This document shows, in pieces, positions 36,007-46,912 of a stretch of 64,000 nucleotides of DNA. Source of the DNA: Amaurobius ferox. Its lineage: Eukaryota > Arthropoda > Arachnida > Araneae > Amaurobiidae. Position 1 is the first letter of the stretch; each line of letters starts with the position of its first letter. Where the stretch lies: positions 111,451,848-111,515,847 of the forward strand of contig OX578146.1 of NCBI GenBank assembly GCA_951213105.1, given 5' to 3'. Below the pieces are notes generated by a model. That model worked only from the letters and a program-made list of their open reading frames with translations, searched no databases and had not been told where the DNA came from. The position numbers and the translations under genes are program-made.

Positions 36007-36724
36007 TTTACTTTCCCTGCAATACATGGGAATGCATATGGAAAGTATTGGAATTATGTCGAAAATCTGACCTCCGACGAATCTGCACGTTTGGACACCT
36101 CTAGATTACGAAAAAAAATCATTTTTAGCGTGACGTGTGTCTATGTCTCTCTCTATCTCTGTTTGTCTGTCTGTCTGTCTATACAATGTATGTATCCACT
36201 CTAACTGAAAACCTAATTGACCGAATTTCATAAAATTTGGTATGTAACTCACTTGTGGGTGACCCTGGTGCTGTTTAGATTTTGGAACGGTTTGGAATGA
36301 AAGAACCTGCTTTTTTTTGCGAAATGGCCTACAAAAATCGATGTATCCACCGTATCTAAAAAACTATTTGACCAAATTCCATAAAATTTGGCAGATAAGT
36401 TACTTGTGGGATACTGTGGTGCTGATTAGATTGCAATTGTCTTAAATATATCAATTAAATGCATGGTCTATACGTAATTTTTGACGAGTAAAGAAATAAG
36501 ACCAATCCCATTACTCTAGGACTAACCAGTCTCCATATATTTGAATTTTCTTGCATTATTGTTACCCCGCCCTTGAGAAAATTACCAAATAAAAACCATA
36601 AATTCAATTAAATTAATTCTGTGCTATTTCGTGCAGTTAAACGCAATTTACTAAATTACTAAGGAAATAAAGAGAGAATGAATTTGAGTCTGCAGGGAAT
36701 GTCATGAGCTGCTCACATTAGATT
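36007..36724 (-). mobile_element. Family B element, copy B7, head-to-tail with B6
   Basis: Complete but more diverged B copy, somewhat shortened in the second subrepeat. The outer end reads CTCACATTAGATT. Confidence 0.88.
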
Positions 36725-36799
36725 TTTTCTTGTAGAATTTATAAAAGTAAAAGTAAATTCTGGTATGGAAGTCGAGTTGAGCCACACTCTGGTGAATTT

Positions 36800-37578
36800 T
36801 TACTTTCCCTGCAATACATGGTAATGTATAGGGAAAGTATTGGAATCATGTCGAAAATCGCAACTCGAGTTTTCGACGGATCTACACGTTTCGAGACCTC
36901 TAGAATACGAAAAAACTATTTTTAGCGTGACGTCTGTGTGTGTGTGTGTCTGTCTGTCTGTGTGGCTGTCCGTCTATCCGTCTGTGCAGATTTTGTATCC
37001 ACTCTAACTAAAAAACTAATTGACCGAATTTCATAAAATTTGGTAGGTAAGTCATTTGTGGGCGAATCTGGTGCTGATTAGTTTTGAGTACAATTCGGGA
37101 TAAAAGAACCCGCCTTTTTTTGCGAAATGGCCCGCAAAGACTTGTATCCACTCTAGCTGAAAATCTAATGTACCGAATTTCACAAAATTTGGTAGATAAG
37201 TCGCTTGTGGGTCACCCTGGTGCTGATTAGATTTTGGTACGATTCGGAAAAAAATAACGAGCCTTTTTTTGTAAAATGGCCCGCAAGAATCAACAAAATC
37301 CAAAATAAAAAACTATGTATGCTGAAATATATCCATTAAATTCTAGTTTTATGCGTAATTTTTAACGAGGAAAAGAATAAGACTAACCCCATTACACCAG
37401 GACTAGCCATTCTCGAGATATTTTAGTTTTTTCGTATTTTTTCTACGCCACCTTTGAAAATAAGTCCAGTTACCAAACGAGAACGAAAATTGAATTAAAA
37501 GTGAATTAAATTTAATTAAAATAAAGAGAACGTGGATATAAGTCTGCAGGGAAAGTTATGTGCTGCCCACATCAGATT
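36800..37578 (-). mobile_element. Family B element, copy B8
   Basis: Well-preserved copy that shows the design best: hairpin, GTCGAAAACTCGAGTTGCGA palindrome, GTGTCTGTCTG tract, direct subrepeats at about 36988-37140 and 37141-37290, then the TCTGATGTGGGCAGCACATA end. Confidence 0.92.
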
Positions 37579-38634
37579 TTTTAATCAGATTGGCTACGTT
37601 TCCGATCAGAGCGTCTCACGAGCTGCATTGTGAACCCAATTAGACTTATGACCTCCACTTTAGCTATGCCACAGGCCGAAGGTATACAGCACAATCATTT
37701 TATAAAACACCGACTTTAATGTTTTTCCGTAGCGCCGCTCGCACAAGACATATTTTTAAAGGTCAACTGCGGAGTTCCACAACCCAGGTAAGTTCGCGCG
37801 CGCGCAAGGCCGGGAGCTGAGAGGGGGCAGGCACGAGGGAAGACGCTCATGCTCCCGATCAATAAGTGTATTCTCACGTTTTTGGAGATAAAAATAGTAG
37901 CTCCCGACGTATCTACGCACGTTTTTTTCTTCCTGGTACGAATCCCCCCCCCCCGTTTGTATTTTTGTGTACAGGTTTTTAGCTTTGAAAGCAATCTGAC
38001 TAATGATACGGAGAGGATGGTGGTTTAGGGGGAGGATACTCATGTGTTCGCGTCTCTCAGAGGGGAGTGCATTTTATGTGTGAAGATCTCTCTCAGGCGG
38101 GGTTTAGAGAGATGAAAATGATTACGTCAGATGTTGCTTTTGGTGTTATAGAATGTAGAATGTAATGTTTCCAGCATATGGTTTTTGCTACAGACTGAAT
38201 TCAATAATGATTTTACAGAAATTTGATAAAGTATTTATTAGACACATTATATATGGGACAAAAATTGGAGATAACAAAGATAATAGCAATATTTTTATTA
38301 TACGGGTATTATATTTTTTTTGCGGTTTTGCTTGTTCATTACAAAAAGAATTGATTGAAATATTTCCTTAACAGTTATATAATGAAATCTGATATATGTT
38401 TCAATGGAAGGCGAAAGAGGTGCTGATTTTAGTGTTTGCTTTGCCTTGGACGCAAATAACTGTAGTTATGGCTCTAATCTGCAAGTCTGCAGCATTTGTA
38501 CTACTAAAATTCCTGAATACACACACACACACATCTTTACTGACCAATACTGTTAATTACTGCAGAACTCCTTAACAAAGCATACTTAATTACTCTATGA
38601 TCCCTGATTAAAACACCATTGCATTACTTCCCTC
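37579..38634. other. GC-richer island, possible exon or promoter region
   Basis: Between about 37590 and 38110 the base composition rises well above the surroundings, with CpG-rich runs (TTCGCGCGCGCGCAAGGCCG at 37792-37811), a run of about 11 Cs near 37947 and a perfect plus-strand donor consensus at 37785-37793. Minus frames of 92 and 95 codons have no recognisable motif. It could be a first exon with promoter, or a mobile element of different origin. The part 38160-38634 is ordinary AT-rich sequence. Confidence 0.4.
37785..37793 (+). promoter_or_regulatory. Perfect 5' splice-site consensus
   Basis: CAG followed by GTAAGT inside the GC-richer island. Such a match is not significant by itself in 64 kb. 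It is noted because of its setting. Confidence 0.3.
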
Positions 38635-39003
38635 ACAGCAAAGATTGTCACATGTGTGACAGTGATGTTGTTGTCACGTGGCACCTGGGTCACAATGTAA
38701 CATCATATTTGTGACTTCTATGCGACGTTACGTATTAGTAATTTTGTAACTTCATTGTGACTATATTCTGTGACGTTTCCACAATTTAATTAACACGTAA
38801 CAATGTGACGACATTACAATGGCAATTACAATGTGACTTCACAAACAAGTTAATATGCGACGTCACAAACGACCATTAAAATGACCAAAATGACTTCTCT
38901 ATGACCTCAATATGATATTGCCGAGACGTACTGCGACGTCCTGTGACGTCCCAATGTCACAGTGTGACGTAAATCTTACGTCACTGTGACAAAAAAATGC
39001 TGT
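38635..39003. mobile_element. TGACGT-rich MITE-like element
   Basis: The left end ACAGCAAAGATTGTCACA and the inverted right end ACAGCATTTTTTTGTCACAG form short terminal inverted repeats. The 369-bp interior holds about 15 GTGAC/GTCAC words, with TGACGT at several, and ends in a near-perfect hairpin (TGTCACAGTGTGACGTAA / TTACGTCACTGTGACA). No coding frame. TGACGT is also the CREB/ATF half-site, so factor binding is possible. Confidence 0.75.
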
Positions 39004-39529
39004 TAGAGTTTATAATCCTTCTGACAAAAAGCAAATTATGTAAAACCTCTAGCAGAATATGCCAGCCCCATAAACAGTGAAACTTACTATATTTTGAATT
39101 AAAAATATCAAATAAATTAGGTATATGTTCAGCTATGCATACAGTGACCATATTTTCTGGAAGAAAATAAAGAACACATTTTGGTGTAATCTAGGGTAAG
39201 TTCCCACAGTTAGATTTTCGCTGCCATTGCAGATAATGTCATCCATGGGGCGGTTTTGCTTTTGATGCCGACATCAAAATATAACAGCGTACAGCGGGAA
39301 TGGCAGCAAAGAAAACTTGCTATGTGCCACACGTTTACAAAAAGATATTCTGCCCCACCATGCAGCTGTCATTAAATTTCAAAATTGAGCTCAGAATATG
39401 TTAGGCTTCAACGCCAAGTTCATATTTACAAAAATGTGACATATGACAAGTTTTCTTGCCGTCATTGCAGGTATCTGTTATTTCAAGCTGACGAGCATAC
39501 AAAACGAGTGAAATTGATCTGTATTTTCT
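39004..39529. other. Unassigned stretch
   Basis: No gene. A 72-codon frame at 39385-39603 has a CRHCR and a CIFC pair but runs into the SINE, so it is not supported as a gene. Confidence 0.4.
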
Positions 39530-39675
39530 GTTCCGAGAGGTTGGTGTTAGGGGAAGGTGGGTACAGTCACTGTGTATGCCACCTCCACTGGGTCCCGATG
39601 TAAATTGGGTGGTACTTCCCGGTTACCCGAACAGATACCTTACACTTTCGGGTAAGTCGGACGGTTCTGGTCGAA
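39530..39675 (+). mobile_element. 5'-truncated tRNA-derived SINE
   Basis: Covers the body from TTCCGAGAGGTTGGTGTTAG through the 3' block (TTACACTTTCGGGTAAGTCG, then GGACGGTTCTGGTCGAAG). The tRNA-like head is absent. Confidence 0.85.
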
Positions 39676-39769
39676 GGAGAAAAATCACAAATTAAGAAGC
39701 ACAGTTTATTTTAAATGCATTAATTTGTTGAATTATGCAGTAAAGGACAATTGTGAATTTTTTTAAATA

Positions 39770-40531
39770 TTACTTTCCCTGCAATACATGCGGTAATGTA
39801 TAGGGAAAGTATTGGAATCATGCCGAAAATCGCAACTCGAGTTTTCGACGGATCTACACGTTTCGAGACCTCTAGAATACGAAAAAACCATTTTTAGCGT
39901 GACGTCTGTGTGTGTGTGTGTCTGTCTGTGTGTCTGTCTGTGCAGATTTTGTATCCACTCTCACTGAAAAACTAATGGACCGAATTTCACAAAATTTTGT
40001 AGGTAAGTCACTTGTGGGCGGGGCTGGTGCTGATTAGTTTTGGGTACGATTTGGAATAAAAGAACCCGCCTTTTTTGTGAAATGGCCCGCAAAAGCTTGT
40101 ATCCACTGTAGCTGAAGAACTAATGGACCGAATTTCACAAAATTCGGTAGATAAGTCACGTATAGGTCACCCTGGTGCTGATTAGATTTTGGTACGATTC
40201 AGAAAAAAATAACCTGCCTTTTTTTGCAGAATGGCCCGCAAAAATCGTCCAAATCTAAACTAAAGAACTACGTATGCTCAAATATATCCATTAAATACTT
40301 GTTTAATACGTAATTTTTAACGAAGAAAAGAATAAGACCAACCCCATTACACTAGGACCAGCCGTTCTCGAGATATTTTAGTTTTTCATATATTCTCTAC
40401 GCCACCTTTGAAATAAATCCGGTTACCGAATGAGAACGAAAATCGAATTAAAAGTGGAATAAATTTAATTGAAATAAAGAGAACGTGGAGATCAGTCTGC
40501 AGGGAAAGTCATGTGCTGCTCACATCAGATT
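39770..40531 (-). mobile_element. Family B element, copy B9
   Basis: Complete copy with hairpin, GTGT/CTGT tract, two subrepeats and the TCTGATGTGAGCAGCACATG end. The copy closely resembles B8. Confidence 0.9.
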
Positions 40532-42184
40532 TTTCTTATAGTTATGAGACTGTAACGAATGCAAAGTTCATTACAAAAAGAATTGATTGAAATATTGCCG
40601 AAAGTCACGAATGTTGTATATAAATAGAAACAAATTGATTGAAATGAACAAATGTTCAAAAACTGTTTAAATTAAGAATAAAATAAATAATAAGGGTAAA
40701 TAATAAGAATGAAATAAATAATTAATAATAAAATTGTTGGCCTTGTTAATAGATTATCTGGCTTTTACTCATAATATTTTGTCGGCAGAGCCATTTTTTC
40801 TGAAATTCGCCACTGAAGAAAGTTAATTTACGTTATTGTTTTCTCCACAGTATTGAAATTTTTTAATCTGCACTGAAATTCGTACGAGACGCATCAGATT
40901 TCAACTTTATCGAGCAGAATTAATAAAGAATGTATACTAAAGTATTTGTAAGGGGGGCAAATACCTTGAGCATGGTGACTGTATCTGATTGTGCAAAGTT
41001 TATGCCGATTTTCATGGCATTTGGCAATCAGTAAGTTAAAGTTACTCTAACGATAATTAGATATCATACAAAATAGAATTGGCTTTTCTTTTTAATGATC
41101 CTCAAAATATGAAAATAATGCGCCAATTTACTTACTTTTATGTATCCATATGGCAACTTTTGCACGAATGGGTACTTATGTATTAATTGAAGAAATAACA
41201 AATGTTTTCTATAGAAATATATAAAAAAAATATACGTAGAATTTTTATTTCAAAATTTTGGGATCTATAGATGAGAAATTAAGGTATTTATTTTACAGTA
41301 AAATTTTAGTTTTTAATTATGAAACGTATTTGTAGCGAACTCTCATAAAGTGGTATTAAATACTTTTAGCTGGAGACGTTTTTAGCTCAAGGGTATAATG
41401 CTCGTCTGCCACGTTGTGGCCTCAGGATCAAACTCTGCCATTGTCAAATTGGTCTTTCGTCCATTCACTACAAGGGTAATACTCGGAAAATATTGCCCAA
41501 TGGATCAATCTTTTATCTATGCATTTTTATCCAAAGTTTTATGTGTGTTACATGTAAATTAATCACACGTATCGAAATCGTTTTTCATGACGTCATCAAC
41601 AGGAGCGTTAAATTTCGATTTACGATTAAACTCCAGAAACATTGTGCATGACTATGAAAGAAGTAAAATCATAGAAGTGTGTAGGGAAAGTATTTTACTA
41701 CTGACATCAGACTTACTATATTTACATTTGGCAAATGTTTTATCAATATTTACAACACATTTCTGAGGTACACGAATCAACAATGAGGTAGAGTGGTCAG
41801 CCAAGCTGACGTGAAATTTGGTATGCACTCTACACTACAGTCAATCGATTCGCTGAATCGATTCTCCTACATTTCGATAAACAACGAAAGCGAATTCGAT
41901 TGATGCTTGGCAGAAGCACAGAACGTAATTATAGTATTGAAAATACTATGAAATAAGCGATTTCTCCTGAAAGTTGTTTGAAGGGAAGGGATTGTTCGAT
42001 CGTGTTTCAAACATTTAATCACCATGGTAAATCGTGCACGAACGAAATGAAAATGACTGTAAATTTAATGGAAATTTTCTCGTATATGTGCTATTTGAGA
42101 CCGATATACTACCTGGAATTGTACATATTTCATTTTTGAAATGTATCATGATACATTAGATAACCGATTTTCCAAGCTAATATA
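40532..42184. other. Mostly unassigned region
   Basis: Contains the tRNA-like SINE head at 41375-41445. Otherwise no gene or repeat was recognised. Confidence 0.45.
41375..41445 (+). mobile_element. Degraded SINE head of a second tRNA type
   Basis: TTTTAGCTCAAGGGTATAATGCTCGTCTGCC-like text (in pieces: TAGCTCAAGGG as A box, GGATCAAACTC as B box) has the spacing of a tRNA gene and differs from the other SINE head. The acceptor stem is not closed, so it is not a tRNA gene. The tail is not defined. Confidence 0.55.
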
Positions 42185-42829
42185 CAGGGTCTGTCAAAAG
42201 TCAGTATAAACTTTAAAAATTCATTAAAAATCGAAAAATCATCGCATTGAGATACGGTTTGTACCATAAGTATTGCCAGGACTTTTTTTTTTCTTCTTTT
42301 TTACGTGAAAAAATTTTGTAGTATAAAAAATCACCTATAGGTGGCGCGTACCCGAGTACATCTTTCAAAAGTATGCAAATGAGGCCGTTATAAAAGAGCG
42401 ATAGTGCTCTGTAGATTCTTCATTTAATTCATTAGTAAACGGTGCAAAGATGAAGCTTTTGCGAGAATGGTAACTTTGATCTAGAAAGCCTTGTTAGTGA
42501 AGCTGTATTATGTGAGCGGCGAATCAGCATCAGATGATTTGCGAAAATTCTGATTTAGGAAAAATCTAAAAAAAGGAAAAGGTCCTATCACCTGTTCAGG
42601 GTTACTTAAGTTTGTCATACGATTTGACACGTACAGTAAGTTATTTTAATTGCCTATCCAATGCGTTCAGCGCCACCTATAGGTAATTTTTTAAACTACA
42701 ACATTTTTTCACGTCAAAAAAAAAAAACTCCGTCCTAGCAATACTTATGGTACAAACTACACCACAATGCGATGATTTTCCGATTTTTAATGAATTTTTA
42801 AAGTTTATGTGGACTTTTGAAAGACCCTG
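42185..42829. mobile_element. TA-flanked MITE with inverted arms of about 170 bp
   Basis: The ends are CAGGGTCTGTCAAAAGTC and, inverted, CAGGGTCTTTCAAAAGTC, with TA at 42183-42184 and 42830-42831. The inverted arms (42185-42352 and 42669-42829) continue inward through ATTCATTAAAAATCG and CACCTATAGGTGGCG-type text with a few differences. The 300-bp centre has no long frame. TA duplication suggests mobilisation by a Tc1/mariner-type enzyme. The CAGGGT ends recall the repeats at 118 and 11000. Confidence 0.88.
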
Positions 42830-42882
42830 TAGATCAAGACCAGGTCGGATAAAGTCAAATTCGGTTAACACTAAAACAAAAA

Positions 42883-43694
42883 ATCTGATGTGAACAACAC
42901 TTGGCTTTTGTTACAGACTCATATTTAATTTATCTTTCTTTTGTAATTCATTAAGTTGAGTTTAATTGTATAAAACAACACACATAATTATTTGAAATTA
43001 CACTGAATTTGCACTTTTAATTCAATGTTCATTTTCATTTTTGGACTGGGCGTATTTTTAAAGGTGGCGTAGTAAACATGCGATAAATCTAAAATATCTC
43101 GTGACGGGATGGTCTTAGAGTAATAGAGTTTGTTTTATTCTATTCATCATCAAAAATTGTGCATAATACAAGCATTCAATTAATGCATTTGAGCATATTT
43201 TTGCGCTCCATTTCGCAAAGAAAGGCAGATTATTTTTTCACGAATCGAACCAAAATCTAATCAGCACCAGAGTAACCCACATGTGACTTATTTAGCAAAG
43301 TTTGTGAAATTTGGTCGACTGGTTTTTTAGCTAGAGGGGATGCATTCGATTTTTGCTGGCCATTTCACAAAGAAAGGTAGGTTTTTGTTTGAAATTTAAA
43401 TTGCACTGAATGGCTTTTGTATCCCGAATCATACCAAAATCTAACCAACACCAGGGTACCCACATATAACTTACCTAAAGAATTTTATGAAATTTGGCCA
43501 ATCGGTTTGTGAGTTAAAGTGAATACATATATTGCACAGACACACACACATGCTTACACATGTCTCTCGACCGCACATTAAGCTCCCATAAGCCTTAGGG
43601 TTGGTCGTGTGGTCTGGATCTTCAACACATACTTACACACATATACTTACAGACGCACACACACACACACTCATACTAACACACACACTCATAC

Positions 43695-43739
<45 letters not shown>

Positions 43740-43890
43740 TCGCCTCAAAAACTTTCGATTCGGGTTCAAATATGCTTGAAACGTGTTTTTCCATAGAAAA
43801 CTTTAATTCGAATTTTCGACCCCGTCACAATACTTTCTCTATACATTATAATATATATATATATATATATACATATATATATAGGAAAAT
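42883..43890 (+). mobile_element. Family B' element, copy 2
   Basis: B-like start (TCTGATGTGAACAACAC), two subrepeats, a long interrupted (CA)n tract at 43634-43735, and an A-like end (GATTCGGGTTCAAATATGCT, GACCCCGTCACAATAC). A (TA)n expansion in the terminal hairpin at 43849-43882 destroys its stem. A SINE end is inserted at 43561. Confidence 0.82.
43561..43624 (+). mobile_element. 64-bp SINE 3'-end insertion with 15-bp target duplication
   Basis: The insert ends GGTCGTGTGGTCTGGATC then TTCA. It is flanked by ACACATGCTTACACA (43546-43560) and ACACATACTTACACA (43625-43639), which differ at one base. It lies inside the B' microsatellite. Confidence 0.7.
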
Positions 43891-44775
43891 CTCTTGATTT
43901 GTCGTCAGATGAAAAATGATATTTCCATGATTAAAACGTGTCGCTAGAATAATAATTTTGTCCCTAGATGAGAATTAAAATCTCCAAATTTGTCGTCAAA
44001 ATCTCTAAATTGGGACTCCTGAAAACACACCTCATTATTACCAAATCTATTTGAAGAAGGTAACCAGAAGATATTTGATCTACCTACTTCAATTATCTGT
44101 TGCCGAATGCGGCGCAGTTTTCTAGATTTGATAGCTGGATTGAATTTATTATGTATGATTACTTTACAAAAGAAATAATTCATGACGTAAAATACACTTT
44201 TAAAATATTATTAATAAAAATGGCCGATTCTCAAAAATGTTTTATCATTTTTTCCGTGATCTTATACTCCAGTCTAGGGCGATAAAATAATAATATTCAT
44301 TTTGGACTTAACTATAAAAACTTTCCAAATAGCAGTCGACAAAAGAAAAATAACCACGAACCCTTGGTTCATAAATAAACTAAAATGATTTTTTTTTTGT
44401 TTGAAACGGCATAATTTGTGGCAATATGAAATCCGCACCGACAAGTTCTTTCAATTTCCGTATTTTTGCTTGATCTCTTTAATTATATGGAATAAAACCG
44501 CCTTCTTAAAACTATACCCTTTACCATTTTCAGAATTATTGCAAATACATATTGTTTTAAAACCCCAAAAGAACACGGAATGTGAAAAGTGGGAGTGGCC
44601 ATATACACTATTGATACATGTCCCGGCTATATTCACAATAAAATCCAGTCGATATTTTTTAAATAATGCTGTTTTTCTGTAATTAATACCGAATTGTCAG
44701 AATTTTCGAGTTGCTTAATTTCTTATACGACACGGATCTGCCGCAATCTTTGTTTGGGCTCCAAGCCAAAGTATA
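43891..44775. other. Empty site of family C, then unassigned sequence
   Basis: 43891-43945 is the unoccupied counterpart of the site that carries family C copy 3. The rest holds several short frames (60-93 codons) without recognisable motifs. Confidence 0.5.
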
Positions 44776-45760
44776 AAAAAATCTGATGTGGGCAGCACAT
44801 GACTTTCCTTATATAATGCAATGAATGTACTACTTTTAAAATTAAAAACATGTTATTCTTATAGTAGATACTTATATTCGTTCCAAGATATTGCATTTTC
44901 CTCAATTAGTCGTCATTTTCATTGATTTAGCGTCATTTTTATCCATTTGGCGAGATTAGCGTTAATTTAGCTACACTTAAAAAAGTCGCCAAGTTGGCGA
45001 CATTCCGCCAAATTCGTCGCCAAAATATCGCTAAGCGTTATGGACGGAGAAATATGTCATTCTTACAGCAGATAAATGGATATTGGCGTTCAATTGCAAA
45101 AGTATTACTCAAGGTATCTTTTCTTGTGAATGGAACGAGTTAGATCCACGAGAATGATGTCACAACATTTATCGCATGATATTACATATGAATAGTGAAC
45201 ATGTTTCATAACAGTTAATATTTTTTTCTAATTTATGGGATTTTTTTGATAAATTTATTTCAAAAATATGCAATATCTGGAGAATGGTTCATGCTAGCTT
45301 TCTAAAGTTTATGTCAATCGTTTTCTAAGGGAAAAATATATAAGAAATGTCTATTTGCGCAACTTTATAAAAGGTTTTGATTTTTTGATGATTTTTTCAA
45401 AATTTCACTCGAAAATTTAGGAGGGTTCTGAATCTTTGATTATGATTTAAAACAATTGGCTTCCAATATTTATGGATTGTGATTTTTGTAAAAAATTTCA
45501 TTCGAATCGCTCCATTAGTTTGTGAGATATCGTCTCCACAGTTTCACTGACACACACACACACACACAAACATCATCTCAAATATGTTCGATTTCGTGAT
45601 CAAAGATGCTTGAAACGTGCTCTCCCGTCGGAAACTCGAATTCGAATTTTCGACCCCGTCACAATACTTTCCTTCACCTTTCTGGTAGGTCGGACGGTCT
45701 GGGTTTCAACAACAACAACAACAATACTTTCCTTATACATTATGTATATAAAGAAAGTAA
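44776..45760 (+). mobile_element. Family A element, copy A4
   Basis: Complete A copy with GGCGA cluster, (CA)n at about 45548-45568 and terminal hairpin, interrupted in the hairpin region by a SINE end at 45675-45720. Confidence 0.9.
45675..45720 (+). mobile_element. 46-bp SINE 3'-end insertion with 14-bp target duplication
   Basis: CACCTTTCTGGTAGGTCGGA, CGGTCTGGGTTTCAA and a (CAA)n tail. It is flanked by perfect copies of ACAATACTTTCCTT at 45661-45674 and 45721-45734. It splits A4, so the SINE was active after A4 arrived. Confidence 0.92.
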
Positions 45761-46235
45761 CAAGGCTCCCTTTTCAAATTATTAGAGAGAGTGTATAAAT
45801 AAGAAAATTCACGGAGTTAACGCTTTACAAAATTGAAAACTATATAAAATCGCTAATGAAATTATAATCTAATAGTTATCGTTTTTAATCCATTTCTATA
45901 CTTTACATAGTATATATTCAAATTTTAGTAAATAAGTATTTATAAGTAAAAATATTCAAGCGTAATATAAATATTATCAAATTATTAAAATAATTATATT
46001 ATACATAATTATCATTATTATATATAATTTAATAATATTATGGTGTTATTACATTTATTAAATTTAATAAATATTATTAAGTTAATAAATTATTAAATTA
46101 AAACAGTATTAAATTATTAAATTTTCTTCGTTCACCAAATTTCCATAAAACGCAAGATCTCACAGTATGAATTTTCTGACGAAACAGTTGCAGTTAAACA
46201 ATTTGTTTAATTACTGTCTACATGAAATATAATAT
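45761..46235. other. AT-rich low-complexity stretch
   Basis: Mainly AATTATTAAATTTAAT-like sequence at 45900-46120. No gene. Confidence 0.6.
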
Positions 46236-46500
46236 TCGGTATTGACCTTTATAAATTACAGCGATATTTCAGTGTTGAATTGAAGATAACGAAACGGCTT
46301 TTCCAGCAGTAATTAATTCCAGGTCATCTGTGAGGAGGAACTTAATTGCAATATTCATTGCTTTAGTACAACATTGTTTAAGAAGTTGACAACAAACCAG
46401 ATATGAAATCTGTTTGGCGATTTTATTGATAAATTGCTCGTTCATTGCTAAACAAATGTTATTTGCAGGAAGTAAAATTAAGTTCTAGAAAATCTACGCG
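46236..46500 (+). repeat. Diverged duplicate E, copy 1
   Basis: Aligns by eye with 48558-48800 in the same orientation: 'CTTTTATA..TTACAGC.AT', 'TTAATT.CAAATCATC', 'AATTGCAATAT.CA.TGC' and 'GTTTAAG.A.TT'. Roughly two-thirds identity. Confidence 0.6.
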
Positions 46501-46516
46501 ATAAGGCAAAGATAAG

Positions 46517-46775
46517 AGGGGTGGGAAGCCTAGTGGTTAACGCTCGGGGATTGCACTCGGACGATCAGAGTTCGATATCTGCCTTTGCCTGAACTGTCCA
46601 TCTGCTTACGCGGAGACTGGTACGTTAAATATGTGTGTCCGTAAGTCCATTCGAAAGGTTGGTGGTAGGCGAAGATACAGTCCCTGTGGATGGCACCTCC
46701 TTTGGGTTCTTGTCTAATTGGGTCTCATTAGTGAGTCGGAGGCGTAGATATGCTACATCTACAGTCTGAGTATGC
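46517..46775 (+). mobile_element. tRNA-derived SINE, older copy
   Basis: tRNA-like head with the A-box region GGGAAGCCTAGTGGTTAACG and B-box region CAGAGTTCGATATCTGCC. The body follows (AAGTCCATTCGAAAGGTTGG, CCTGTGGATGGCACCTCC) with a decayed 3' block ending ACAGTCTGAG. No target duplication is visible, and divergence is higher than in the copy at 46913. Confidence 0.85.
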
Positions 46776-46912
46776 AGGAGGCACCAAAGAAAGACTGTTA
46801 GTTTACTGTCTGTGTGTATTTTGCTTGCAAATTTTACTGTGGTAACTAGCAATCGCAAATTAACCACACTTTCAAGGTTAATTAGCCACTTTTTGCACAT
46901 GGCGGCAGTGTA

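Noticed and set aside
39385..39603. Zinc-finger-like frame (CRHCR, CIFC)
   Set aside because: Cysteine spacing fits no family I know, and the C-terminal third is SINE sequence.
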